Assembly: GCA_039621445.1 (NCBI GenBank)
Contig: CP154956.1
Coordinates: 81,588,474-81,652,473 of the forward strand
DNA: 64,000 nt
DNA from: Euglena gracilis
Taxonomy: Eukaryota; Euglenida; Euglenophyceae; Euglenales
Reading direction: 5' to 3'
Part shown: positions 30,760 through 40,530 of the stretch, one piece after another
How the letters are laid out: each line of letters opens with the position of its first letter
Numbering within the stretch: the first letter of the stretch is position 1
Notes under the pieces: generated by a model
The model's input: only the letters and a program-made list of their open reading frames with translations
What the model was told of the DNA's origin: nothing
Database searches by the model: none
Translations under genes and position numbers: made by a program

Positions 30760-31770
30760 AATGTCCGTCTTTGCATTTTCAAAATTCAGCTACTCCAGAA
30801 GTTACAAGTTGCCAAAGTTGAAAGATCTAGCAAGGCAAAAAAAAAGCTTCAACCTGACCTGGGAGGCCAAGAATGGGAATGGGAATCAGGATTCTTTTCA
30901 CCAAAAAGCCAACTCCCACAGCACATACATCCCCCTCCCCGCACGCTGTTGGGTGACCCACGCCACGTTGCTGCAACGCGACCAACGGTGGCACTGTGGC
31001 AAGCTGTAGCCGGTGCAACGTCACCTCCAGCATTCGCCACCTCCCACAGTACCCCTCCTGCACGGAAGGTTGGGAATTTTCAACCCTCCTGGCGGTCGGC
31101 TTTTGTTTCAAACAGCCCAGCACAACATTCCCTCAAATGCCAGCCGTCGCAACGCCACCACAGGTTGCGGCTGCGGCCGAACCTGACTGCACATAGGGGG
31201 GACCCTCACTCGGTGCCCTCGGCGCCCGCTCGGGTCCCCCATGTGCGTTAACCAAAATTTGGCATCTCTTTGGGTTCACTGAGTATCCTGCGGAGAATCA
31301 TGTGGACGGACGGTGAGTGGGAATGTTTGAAATGTTTGCATAAGGATCTTAACCCTAACTCTATGCCTTTAAATAACGTCAGTAATCACTGTGGACTGTG
31401 GGACGTGGGACGTGGCGCCGCGGCCAGTCGCGCCCGCTGCGACGACCATCTTAGGTGGCTTTCACGGCCCGCCACTGCTGGCCGCGGCACCACCTCCCAG
31501 AATTCCACTTCCCATGACAACCTAACCCCCACCCCCCCCTGCCCCCCCCCCCGTTATGTACCTTCCCCCGGGAGACCAAAATTGGGGGGGGGGGAGGTAC
31601 ACAATGGGGGGGGGGTTGAAAAGCATGCAGAGCAAATGACATGTCAGGTTGGGCGGGGACTGCCGGAAGCAGTGCCCGAGGCGGAAAAACAAAGTTGTTT
31701 GGCAGGACATGCCTGCGGATGGCGGGGTGAGATGCATTCCTCGTGGGAGCAGGTGCATGCTGCCCACCTC
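30760..31770. other. Intron, no firm coding block
   Basis: GC-richer stretches at about 30940-31200 and 31400-31700 contain C and G tracts but no acidic A/E/P frame on the minus strand. Nothing else is supported. Confidence 0.4.
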
Positions 31771-31778
31771 CCCCCAGG

Positions 31779-32199
31779 CTTTTGCTTAAGGACCCCCAGG
31801 GGGGGGTACTGGCTAATCAGCTAGACACTGGAAAAAATGGACTAGCTAAACCCGGGGGGGGGGGGGGGTCCGGGGTCCCCTGAACTGGAAAAAAAAATTC
31901 CTCCGGTGCTGCGCGCCGAGATGGAAATGAGGTTTTTAATAGGTTTTTGGCTGATTTTGTTCCAAAAATTCCCCAAAAATGGCCAAAAACAGGCATTTTT
32001 TGGCCATTTTGGGGGGTCCCAAAAATTTTTTCCAGCGCTTCGCGCCGGTCATTGGAAAATTTTTTTCCACTAGCTAGCCCTGCTAGCAGACCCCCCCCCA
32101 GTGGGGTCTGCTAGAAATCCCACCAGCCAAATTTGGACTAGCTGCAGTCCAGCCCCCCCCCCCCTCCAATCCCCCTGCAATCCCTTAAGCAGAAGCCTG
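31779..32199. mobile_element. GCTTC-family inverted-repeat element with target duplication
   Basis: CAGGCTTTTGCTTAAGG at the left is inverted by CCCTTAAGCAGAAGCCTG at the right. CTCCCCC flanks both ends. The minus-strand ends read GCTTC...AAAAG, as in the GC-AG introners at 14637 and 33073. The interior has paired G/C tracts, a GCGCTTCGCGCC hairpin near 32036 and CTAGCTAG motifs. A decayed relative is at 50470-50770. Confidence 0.65.
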
Positions 32200-32636
32200 C
32201 TCCCCCCAGGTACATAATGGGAGTGTACATAATGGGGGGGGCATGGCACCCCAATCTTCTCACTGGCAGGTTCCCCAGGAAAGTCCCCAACAGATCCTCT
32301 GAGGACGCATTCCTCTTTCCAGCCTGGGTGCCCAGAGGCCTGGTGGGAAAAGGCGATTGACCGCCCCCTGCCGCACTTTGGAGGGCTTTTTGGCAAAAAT
32401 TGTCACTGACTGCAGAAATTTGCCACATATTTGGATTGTTTGAGCCACCCCAAATCATCAAAGCAATGGAAAAGGGAGGAAGGGACCTGCATCTCTCGCG
32501 TTTGGGTGCGGGACCCCACACTTGCCCACTATCGGGCTTCCCACATCCCCTGAGTATGAGCTGCTTTCCAACACCATGAGACACTAATTTAGGCGATGTG
32601 CCGTGGAAGCATGTGGGGGAGAGGGGACCCATGAAC

Positions 32637-33072
32637 AGCCTCTTCTGGCCCCAGACCCTCCGGCGAGGCATCCGGCGACTCTGGGGCATCCCCAGCGGCC
32701 TTCGCTGCGCAATCCGCTGCCAGCCCCTCCACCCCCACCCCCACAGAACCCCCCGCGGCCTCCTCCGCCGTGGTGGACGACGGCTCTCCTGCAACTGCTG
32801 GTCTCACGGGTGGGGGCAGCCCCTCCTCCGCGTCCCCTGCCTGCTGTCCTTCATTGTCCTCGGCCTCGACACCGTCCCCCTCCGGGCCGTCCTCTTCTCC
32901 GGCGGAGCCGCCATCTTCCGCCGGAGCAGCCGCCGCTTCCGCCGCAGGGGCTTCAGCCTCAGGGCCGGCCGTCTCTTTGTTGCCGGGCGGCACGGCGACG
33001 TCTCCAGTGGCGGTCTGGGGACCACTGTCCCCGTTGCCCTCCACAAATCCACTCCCCACTGCCGCATCCATG
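32637..33072 (-). CDS. Exon of the giant A/E/P-rich gene
   Basis: The acceptor is the end of an inverted-repeat intron (AAAAGAAG, then C ATG GAT), phase 2. A GCT/GTTCAT donor fits phase 0. The peptide reads M-D-A-A-V-G-S-G-F-V-E-G-N-G-D-S-G, then Ala/Glu/Gly-rich sequence with E-D-N-E-G-Q-Q-A-G-D-A-E-E-G. It ends near D-A-S-P-E-G-L-G-P-E-E-A. Confidence 0.65.
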
Positions 33073-33263
33073 CTTCTTTTTTTTAAAAAAAAAACAACCC
33101 GGGGGAGAATCCCCCACCCACCCACCACCTCGCGGGACCCAAAATTGGGGCGTCTAAACATTTCCCAAGCATTTCCCTGGCACTTCACGCCGAAACACAT
33201 AACCGGGCCGCCAGTCCGGGACCCCCCCCCCAGCGAGCGGGATCTTCCGAGTTAAAATGAAGC
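33073..33263 (-). mobile_element. Introner-like GC-AG intron with inverted-repeat splice sites
   Basis: On the minus strand the intron starts GCTTCATTTTAACTCGG after GGCCAG and ends TTAAAAAAAAGAAG before CATGGATG. The ends are inverted repeats, so the repeat carries both the GC donor and the AG acceptor. Phase is 2-2 across the junction. The interior shares CATTTCCCAAGCATTTCCC-type and GTCCGGGACCCCC motifs with other copies. Confidence 0.7.
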
Positions 33264-33533
33264 CTGGCCACATCAGCACCTGGCTCCGCCTCAGCCTGCA
33301 CTGCGGTGTCGGCCGCCTCCGCCTCAACCCTTGCCTCCCCCTCCCCCACCGCCTCCGCCTCCGCCTCCCCGTCGGGTCCCAGCGCCTCTGCCTCGGCTGT
33401 TATCACCGCCCGTGTCTCGGCGTCGCCAGGGGTCTGAGCCCCCTCTACGCCCGCCTTTGCCTCGGCCTCCGTCGTGGCCGGCGCCTCTGCCACGGCCGAG
33501 GTCACTGGTGCTGACAGGGGAGTTTTGAGCTCC
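33264..33533 (-). CDS. Exon of the giant A/E/P-rich gene
   Basis: TTTCCCAG acceptor and GCCAG/GCTTCA donor (GC type) give 90 codons, phase 2-2. The peptide reads E-L-K-T-P-L-S-A-P-V-T-S-A-V-A-E-A-P-A-T, then alternating A-E-A-E runs to E-P-G-A-D-V-A. Reading on past the GC donor meets a less compatible composition (R-L-H-F-N-S), which supports the junction. Confidence 0.65.
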
Positions 33534-33537
33534 CTGG

Positions 33538-33684
33538 GAAAGAGGGTCTCTCCCGGTACGTTCACACCCAATCACCCCAGCCTCCGCCATACAAAAAGGG
33601 GGAAACCCAGGCCCCCTCCCGTGGCGGGTGCCCCCCACTGGGCCTTCCCCTCACCCCCAGGGAGTCCGCATTTCAAAAAAAAAA
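33538..33684 (-). mobile_element. 147-bp introner-like insertion flanked by CCAGGGAG
   Basis: CTCCCTGG (CCAGGGAG on the minus strand) occurs at 33530-33537 and 33685-33692. Removing the element and one copy restores the frame GCC AGG GAG CTC. The likely GT donor (AGGGA/GTTTTT) and CCAG acceptor give phase 2-2 with one extra Glu codon. Terminal inverted similarity is weak. Confidence 0.6.
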
Positions 33685-33685
33685 C

Positions 33686-33917
33686 TCCCTGGCTGCCGCA
33701 CTGCCATCTTCTTCCTCCACATCCGTTCCCTTCAGCCCGGCGCCCGCCGCAGCACACGCCATTTCACCGCCCGCCACTGGGCCTGCCTGGCCGTCCGTCG
33801 GCACAGCAGGGGTGGGCGTCTGGTCTGGCGTGGGGTCTGGGCCGGCGTCGCCGGTGGGGTCGGGACCTGCCTCCTCAGCGCCGGGGGCTGTGGCCCGAGC
33901 GGCTGGGGTTGGGGTAG
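33686..33917 (-). CDS. Exon of the giant A/E/P-rich gene
   Basis: A CCAAG acceptor and AGGGA/GTTTTT donor bound it (phase 1 to 2). The peptide reads T-P-T-P-A-A-R-A-T-A-P-G-A-E-E-A-G-P-D-P, then P-D-P-T-P-D-Q-T-P-T-P-A-V-P-T-D and ends D-V-E-E-E-D-G-S-A-A-A-R. It is richer in Pro/Thr/Asp than the later exons. Confidence 0.6.
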
Positions 33918-33999
33918 CTTGGAAGGGCGGGGGAGATAGAATGCACCACACCGATTTCGGAACGTTCCACCCGGATATGCAGTTGCAGTTCTCTGCAAG

Positions 34000-34700
34000 G
34001 AACCGCTCTGGGTGCAGGTTTTTTTGAAGAAAGGATGATTTCAAATTCTGATTTTCATTTTACGTTGTTTTTTTTTAAAAAAGAACACATTTGCCCTGCA
34101 CCTTTGCAGAACACATATCCAGTTATCCCAAACCTTGGGCTTTTTCAACGGAAGAGTCTCAATTCTTCCATCCAAACTCTCACAATTTAAAGTTTAAGAA
34201 TCATCCCACCGGTAACTGATAGACAACGCCAGCGCCAGCCCTGAATACATTGATTGGGTTCCCTTCGTTGCAATCAGGGAGGAAGCCACCAAGCCATCCA
34301 CCCAGCAATTATCAGAAAACATCTGCTAAGAGTCAATAAGCTCTGTCTGTGAGAGAGTGCAAGCACATTTCTTGCTGTTGGAGCCGCTGATATGAGTTGG
34401 ACTGCAATGTTGTGTGGGTGGGGGGGTGCCGTTACCTGCGTGCTGCGTGTTACCTGCGTGGTGCGTTGCGACGTGCGTTGTGCTGTGTTACGCTGCAGTA
34501 CGCTGTGTTCTGTGTGTTGTGTTGTGTTGTGTTGTGTTGTGGTACAGTGTGGTGTGTGATGTGCCATGCTGTTGTGTTGTGTTCTGATGTGTTGTGTGCG
34601 TGTGTCTGTGCACATAAATCACCTTGGGCTGGCACACCATACACCTCAAAAGATTTCCAGGGGGAAGCAGGAGCCCAACGTCATTTATGGCACCTTGCTC
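34000..34700. other. Intron with GTGTT-rich microsatellite
   Basis: Contains a degenerate GTGTT/GCGTGTT repeat at about 34430-34610 and AT-rich sequence before it. No exon. Confidence 0.6.
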
Positions 34701-34719
34701 AGCCTCCCCAACAAAGCAC

Positions 34720-35013
34720 GAGGCCCCAAGCTTCCCCAGCCGCTGCCTCCTCCACAGGGGGGGGCTCCTCACCCGACGCCGGCGATTTGCCATCCGTCGG
34801 ACTCCCTTCTCCGGACTCCCCCAGGCCCTCAGCGGCCTCCACCAGACCACCGTCTGGGGCCCCCAGGGCCTCCTCCGCACCCCCCGGTGGGGGCTCTGTT
34901 GTCTCGCCAGCCGGCACTGCTGTTGCCGCGTCCGCAGCTGTAGGTGTCTCGAGAGTACCTTCCGGTGCCGCTACAATCGCCGACGTTTCGAGAGTTGCCA
35001 GAGCCATCCATAT
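34720..35013 (-). CDS. Exon of the giant A/E/P-rich gene
   Basis: A GGACAG acceptor and CTC/GTGCTT donor give 98 codons, phase 0-0. The peptide reads I-W-M-A-L-A-T-L-E-T-S-A-I-V-A-A-P-E-G-T, then Ala/Thr/Glu/Pro sequence and E-E-P-P-P-V-E-E-A-A-A-G-E-A-W-G-L. Confidence 0.6.
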
Positions 35014-35044
35014 CTGTCCGAGCCCGCACGTGTACTTCTATCAG

Positions 35045-35285
35045 GGGGAGGGATTCAGAGAGAGTGTGGTGTTGGTGTGTTGTGTGTGTTGTGTGTGTTT
35101 GTGTGGCGTGTAATGTGTGTGTGTGTGCGAGTGTGGTGTTGTTGTGTGTGTGTGTGTGTGAGTGTGTGTGGTGTTAGTTAGTGTGTGTGAGAGAGTGTGG
35201 CATGTACTGTGTGTGTGTGCGCGCAATGTGTGTGTGTTTGTGTGTGTGTGTGTGCGCGCGCGTGCAATTGTGTATGCATGCACAC
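35045..35285. repeat. (GT)n-rich microsatellite
   Basis: Interrupted TGTG runs on the plus strand over about 240 bases, with a GCGCGCGTGC segment near the end. Confidence 0.95.
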
Positions 35286-35703
35286 GTAGTTCCCTCCTCA
35301 ACCACCACCTTGGCGTCCAAACAGCTAAACAACGACCTTGATTATCCTGCTCAAAAAAATTGAATTGAAAGCAGAATTCAGCCACCATGAGGCATGTGGA
35401 TGTCAAGCAAGTTGGCCGGACACATGAGGCTGTGTTTGACGATTTGGACCAGGGAAAAATGAAAAAAAAGTTTTTTATCCGGTTTTGTTTATCCACCATC
35501 AAACGTAAACCAAACCACATCATTTTTGTGACTATGATAATGATTGCTGGTAGAGGGGCAATACCTTTCCAAACCAAGAAAACACCACATAAAAAGATAA
35601 ATGCTAAGTTTTGCAATTATGCTCGTCATTTGGTGCCTCTTGTGCTAGTCGCTCTACAGCCTGCTGGAATAGCTGCCCCCACACCCTTTGCGAAACCAGA
35701 CAC

Positions 35704-35977
35704 GCATGGCCGGTGGGTCTCCCTCATCGGCATGTGTTGCTGGCGGGTCGTTGGCGGACACGCTGCTGACCTCTGCCACTGCGACCTCCGGCGTTGGGCC
35801 GGACATCGTACTGTCAGGGTCCGGCGGCGCCATCCCCGATGGCGGGCACGGGGTCGCTGGGAGCTCTTCCAGCGTCTCAGGGGGTGTCAGGACGTCCCCT
35901 CCTTCGTCGGGGTCTGCCGGGGCGGACTCAACGGGCGAAGCGGCGTTCTCGAACATGGACCCAGCCGAGCCCAGCCG
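35704..35977 (-). CDS. Upstream-most exon seen for the giant A/E/P-rich gene
   Basis: A CACTGGCAG acceptor opens CGG CTG GGC in phase 0; a GTGTCT donor near 35703 is likely. The peptide reads R-L-G-S-A-G-S-M-F-E-N-A-A-S-P-V-E-S-A-P, then D-P-D-E-G-G-D-V-L-T-P-P-E-T-L-E-E-L-P. An upstream Met (M-F-E-N) could be a start but there is no evidence for it. No exon of this composition is seen between here and 37.39 kb. Confidence 0.55.
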
Positions 35978-36049
35978 CTGCCAGTGAACCGCACCGCCAG
36001 CAGCCATCACAAATGCCACTTCAGCACAATCTGTTTGAACAGGGGAAAG

Positions 36050-37385
36050 GTGTCCTGTTGTCGCTGTCAGAGGGGGGGGGGGCGAGGGTTTGGCTTGACG
36101 GACAAGAGAAGAGAATGAAAAGCCTTTCTGTCATGTTTTGGATGCGCGGGGGGCGTGGGGCACTTTCTGGGGGGTATAAAAGCACAGCCACCTTAAGTCA
36201 AATCCCGGGTAATTCTGGAAATGCCCTGATACGGTTTGGGGTGCGTGCAGCACGACGGGATGTAGTTGCGTGTTGCATTGTTGCAGAACCGTTATCACCA
36301 GCAGACACCCAGACAGCTACCCAGGAAGAACCCCGCCTGGTGAATGGGCACAGCCCAGACCAGGACTTGTTTACAGCAGCTCCATCCATGTATGGCTGAT
36401 TAGCAACATCAGAATCCCAGAAGTTCAAAAGGAGCCATGAATGGCTGAAAATGAACCGTGAAAACGAGTGATGGCGTAAAGTGGAGCCCCCACAGTACCC
36501 CACAGTACCCCACACACCCCCCCCCACACACACCCCACACACCCCCCCCCACACCCCCCCCCCCACACCCCCCACACTACCCCCACACGCATGTTGAATG
36601 TGCGCAACTGTTCGGGTGTCATTTTTTGACTTACTCGGCCTTCGGCCTCGTCGCGCCGGGGCCCGGGGGGGGGGGGGGCGCCCCCCGGACCCCCCCCCAG
36701 AACCAAAATAACATCATCCCCTTGTGTGTGCAAGGCAAGGGAAAGAAAATCCACTTTGTTGGTGTACGACAAACTCGCAAACCTCAGATTTGGCACCCCC
36801 CACCCCCCCCCCCCCCCCCCCCACACTCCCCCCCCCACACACACCCCACACACCCCCCACCCCCCCCCCACATCCCCCCCACACACCCCCCCCACACTAT
36901 CCCCCCACACCCCCCCCACACATACCCCCCACAGTACCCCACACTTAAGTGGGGGCTCCACTTTATGCCATATGTGGTGAAAACACCAAAAAAAGAGGGG
37001 AAGATGAACGTGGGAGAAAACAATACAAGTCACCTATTAATCTTGTTATCTTGTTTCCCTTTCAACAACCCTCATATAAACCTCGAGATTGTGTGCAGTA
37101 TCTCAAGCATGGGCTTTCCCAAATCAGATGCACTTTTTTTTTTCGGGGGTTCAATTCTGAGGTCATAAAAAATTTTTTGGGACGAAAACAGAGGAAACAC
37201 CCTTTGGGGGGTACCCACTCACTCCGACCATAACCACTTTACTCCCACTACTATATATTTTGTCTAATTTATTATATCACAATCAATTGGTGACCTGAAG
37301 GACAAAACCAATTCAGCTCTCCAATTTGAAAATCACCTTTACACTGTGTCCACACGCGCGCACGTGTGTGTATGTGCTGGGCAAC
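36050..37385. other. Intergenic or intron with C-rich CACACC repeats
   Basis: Two C-rich low-complexity tracts (about 36507-36595 and 36795-36945) of CCCCCCACACA type flank unremarkable sequence. TACCCCACA and GTGGAGCC/GGCTCCAC motifs near 36480-36500 and 36945-36965 are inverted with respect to each other, so the block may be a decayed inverted-repeat element. No exon. Confidence 0.5.
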
Positions 37386-37389
37386 CAAT

Positions 37390-37535
37390 TCATAAAGAGG
37401 GGGAGCTCTGGCCGAGGGACTTGAGGGTGCGCTCCGCGGCGCTGTCCTGGTCCAGCTTGCTGGTGTTGAGGTGCCACAGGTACTCACCGCTGGTGGAGGT
37501 GGTCCGCGACTCCCAAAAGCTGCTGGAGTCCTCGC
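37390..37535 (-). CDS. Candidate 3' exon of the ARM-like gene
   Basis: The minus frame reads E-D-S-S-S-F-W-E-S-R-T-T-S-T-S-G-E-Y-L-W, then H-L-N-T-S-K-L-D-Q-D-S-A-A-E-R-T-L-K-S-L and ends G-Q-S-S-P-S-L before a TGA. An acceptor near CCGCGAG is likely. A strong GTGAGT occurs after T-S-T-S, so the exon may end there instead. Confidence 0.5.
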
Positions 37536-37638
37536 GGGTGGGGACAGGTGGTTGGAGGGGTGAGCGTGTAGGGGGGCACCAAACCCGAAGCACGCGATCC
37601 GCATGCTGGTGGAAAGATTCTGACGTCTGAGTGGGCAG

Positions 37639-37666
37639 GTGTGTGTGTGTGTGTGTGTGGTGTTCT

Positions 37667-37719
<53 letters not shown>

Positions 37720-37733
37720 GTGTGTGTGTGTTG

Positions 37734-37819
<86 letters not shown>

Positions 37820-37840
37820 GTGTGTGTGTGTGTGTGTGAG
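37639..37840. repeat. (GT)n microsatellite
   Basis: About 200 bases of nearly pure GT dinucleotides in an intron of the ARM-like gene. Long Cys/Val and Thr/His frames over it are artefacts. Confidence 0.97.
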
Positions 37841-37939
37841 GGTTGGCCACCAGGGTTTGGCGCCACCCAGCTGATGAGGTGAGTGGTGGTCCGCTGCCCC
37901 CATGTCCCTGCTTCCCTGTGGGCCTAAGGAGGCTTGAGT

Positions 37940-38205
37940 CGCGCGGGAGGGTTGGCCAATGGTCGCCCGCCCCTCAGCGGGACGACGACGTCGGCCGGGG
38001 CGAGGCCCAGCGCCACGCCCTCCTCCGCCTCCTGCTTCAGCTGGAGCAGCGCCTTGCGGCACAGCTCCCGGTGGTACGGCTCCAGCACGTTGGTCGGGAT
38101 GCTGCCGGCAGGGCCCGGGTGGGTGACCCCGAGAGGGGGCACGGCCCAGCCCGACAGGAAGACCGGGCTGAGCAATTCTGAAAGGGGGGTCGCTTCCGGG
38201 TTGGC
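37940..38205 (-). CDS. Exon of the ARM-like gene
   Basis: The minus frame reads L-L-S-P-V-F-L-S-G-W-A-V-P-P-L-G-V-T-H-P, then N-V-L-E-P-Y-H-R-E-L-C-R-K-A-L-L-Q-L-K-Q and E-A-E-E-G-V-A-L-G-L-A-P-A-D-V-V-V-P-L. The middle is clearly helical. Several AG acceptors are possible and none gives the phase 0 expected from the previous exon with good consensus, so the 5' border is open. Confidence 0.6.
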
Positions 38206-38534
38206 GCTTCGAGGCGGGCGAAGCACAGAGGTGGCAAGCCAAAGCAACGGTCAGTTTGGGTTGAAACCGAAGCTGGGGGTGTGTCAGTGTGTCGTGTCCC
38301 AAAAGCGGAGAATCGGATGAATAACTATACCACTTCGTTCCGGGGCGGAGCCCGAGCTCACCACAGAAACGGACAGAAACAAACTGGGCACGGTCCACCC
38401 AAGCAAACCGATCCTTCGCTCGTGGTTTCAGAAAGAACTTTTTGGGAGCGCTGTTGCAGTAATCTATTTTTGGAAATTCAGCACCTGCTGTGACGGCCAA
38501 CAATTCCAGGTGGACACTCATGAAACAGACACCC

Positions 38535-38635
38535 AGCCATCAAGAGGGAACCTTGCCCAGCCGCGGCGCTGGCCCTCCTGCACCGCAAGGCGCATGGACA
38601 GGATCAGGCTTCTGCTGAACACCGCCCCGGGAATC
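38535..38635 (-). CDS. Possible additional exon of the ARM-like gene
   Basis: The minus frame reads R-S-L-I-L-S-M-R-L-A-V-Q-E-G-Q-R-R-G-W after a TTCAG acceptor. Third positions are GC-rich and the peptide looks helical. Its phase does not match the exon ending at 38826, so this may be a chance frame. Confidence 0.25.
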
Positions 38636-38825
38636 CCCCTCATGGTGTCTCTCCCCCAGGGAGCCCCAACCCCCCCCCCCAAAAAACAGGGTCGTCTAAA
38701 GGCATTTTTCAAAGTTTTTAAATTTGGCACTTGACCTCAAGCCAGAAGGCATACCACGGACCACCCACCCTCCCTCCCCCCTGGACTGAGCCCGACCCGA
38801 GGAGAAGCCTAGCTGGGATGATTAC

Positions 38826-38916
38826 CTGCAGGTCCTCCGACGGGAAGTACGCCGCGGACAGGACGTGGACGGCGAAGTAGTACCCCTTGGCACACACCAG
38901 CGCCGCCAGGTCCGGG
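38826..38916 (-). CDS. Exon of the ARM-like gene
   Basis: GGGGACAG acceptor (phase 2) and CTGCAG/GTAATC donor (phase 0) give 91 bases. The peptide is P-D-L-A-A-L-V-C-A-K-G-Y-Y-F-A-V-H-V-L-S, then A-A-Y-F-P-S-E-D-L-Q. It joins in phase with the exon ending at 39219. Confidence 0.7.
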
Positions 38917-39218
38917 CTGTCCCCGCCAGCCGCAGTGCGTCGCTCCCGGGAGAGGTACCGGTGGCGGGGCAGGGGAGGGAGAGGGGGGATCCTGAGCCGC
39001 CCAACAGTGCCGTTGGAAGCACTTCTTGCTGCTGTATTGAAACAGACAAACTCAGACAAACTTTAATCAGTGGTATATCCCGCAGGAAATTTCCGGGGAA
39101 ATCTGAAAACGCTTTTTCGGGGGCTGAAACAAACGGCGTCTGCATGGCCTCTGTATCTGAGAGCTGGCTCACAGGGCATCCAGTGAAATTGAAGGCGGGG
39201 ACCCAAAGAGCGGCGCAC

Positions 39219-39362
39219 CGGCCCAGCGGTAGCACGACGTGGAGCACGGTGCTGTTGCGCAGCTCCTCCTGGAAGTCCACCACGCAGGACAGGTTGCCGA
39301 GGAGCATCAGCGAGAAAGTGGCGGGGCCGGGCCTCCGCTGCGGTGCCGCGGCGCGTGAGCTG
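39219..39362 (-). CDS. Exon of the ARM-like gene
   Basis: CTCCGCAG acceptor and GGCCG/GTGCGC donor give 48 codons, phase 2-2. The peptide includes P-A-T-F-S-L-M-L-L-G-N-L-S-C-V-V-D-F-Q-E and E-L-R-N-S-T-V-L-H-V-V-L-P-L-G. The L-L-G-N-L-S core is typical of armadillo-type helices. The join to the preceding exon (39956) is unresolved. Confidence 0.65.
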
Positions 39363-39865
39363 CTGCGGAGCATGCGGAAATGTATGGGTGTCTGGCAGGG
39401 AATTCTTTGAAGCCCTGTGAGGTCCAGCCAGCCAGCTGGGAAAAAAGTGCTGGCGACACTCCCCCCTCTAGTCCAGGGGTGGGGAGATTCCAGCTGGCTG
39501 CCAGAATGGCTAGAAACGAGCATCCAAATCAACAAACTTGTTTCTTTTTTAAAAAAAAATGTCCCACCCAAAAATTATTTTTGATCGTTTTTACTCTTTT
39601 TTTGAAAAAAATATGCTGTGCCGAATTTCTCCGCACCCATTGGTCCCATTGGCATTGGAGCGGAACTCAGGGGAGTTCAGCAGCCCTAGGAGCCTACTCG
39701 TCGGACCCACCAGTTGGGTCCTCTTCGGCTTCAAGGATCACCAGGCGTGTTTGCTGCATCAATGTGTGCAATTATGCACGTGTAGTGGGCGATTCTCAAA
39801 AGGGATCGTACAGCGATCAAACGTTGTTTTTCTTGGCGTGTTTTGCAATGGTGGGTGGGCAGAGA

Positions 39866-39956
39866 CCCAGGCAAGGTCCACCGCCCGACCACTACTGCGG
39901 ATGTTGTGCAGGATGAGGGGCGTGATAACTGTCCCCAGCACCTCCTGCTGCATCGC
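39866..39956 (-). CDS. Exon of the ARM-like gene
   Basis: A CCCCCAG acceptor opens GCG ATG CAG in phase 0. The peptide reads A-M-Q-Q-E-V-L-G-T-V-I-T-P-L-I-L-H-N-I-R and may run on to V-D-L-A-W. With the previous exon it rebuilds a continuous armadillo-like segment (G-G-A-A-H-V-V-Q-A-M-Q-Q-E-V-L-G-T-V). The donor is uncertain. Confidence 0.65.
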
Positions 39957-40530
39957 CTGGGGGTAGGAGGGCACGCAACCGCGCTGTGTTTAGGTTACCT
40001 CCCTACAGGCTGGTGCATATGTCTCAGCACCGACACAAAACAAACGGAGATGTTATGGAACACACATACACACATGCACAAGCCACACACACACACACAT
40101 GTGCACACGCACGCGCACGCACACACACATCGGACACACCAGACCCGCACATGCACGCGCATGCCAACACACACGCACCTCAGAGCCGTCGGTGACGGAG
40201 CACAAGACTTGTGTCCCATGAAGCTGGACAAGAAGCTGTTTGGGGAGAGACAGCAGGCAGGCCGAGTGAAATTAGGAATTTCCTTCTCAAGGTCAGGAAT
40301 TGGCACAATAAAAAGGAATTTACTCAAACTTTGGAACTGGTACACCAAATTAGGCATTTGCCACCCGAAATAACCCCCCCCCCACCAGCTTAATGGCCTG
40401 TGCTATGTTGACCCCAAAAGCCCAACTTTTGGGGGGGGGGGATTGACTCCAACAGACCCGGTCAACGAGCCAGGTGAGGGTGAGGTAGGTATGAAGGAGC
40501 TTTCGGGGCCTGCCTGGGCTCCTTCATCGC
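39957..40530 (-). mobile_element. GC-AG intron flanked by duplicated CAGGCGATG (introner-like)
   Basis: CAGGCGATG occurs at 40533-40525 and again at 39959-39951 (minus strand). Cutting after the first CAG and after the second CAG removes 574 bases and joins GTA GTT CAG to GCG ATG CAG in phase 0. The intron begins GCGATG and ends CCCCCAG. It also carries an AC microsatellite (about 40062-40178) and AAATTAGGCATTTGCC-type repeats. Inverted termini were not identified. Confidence 0.65.
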
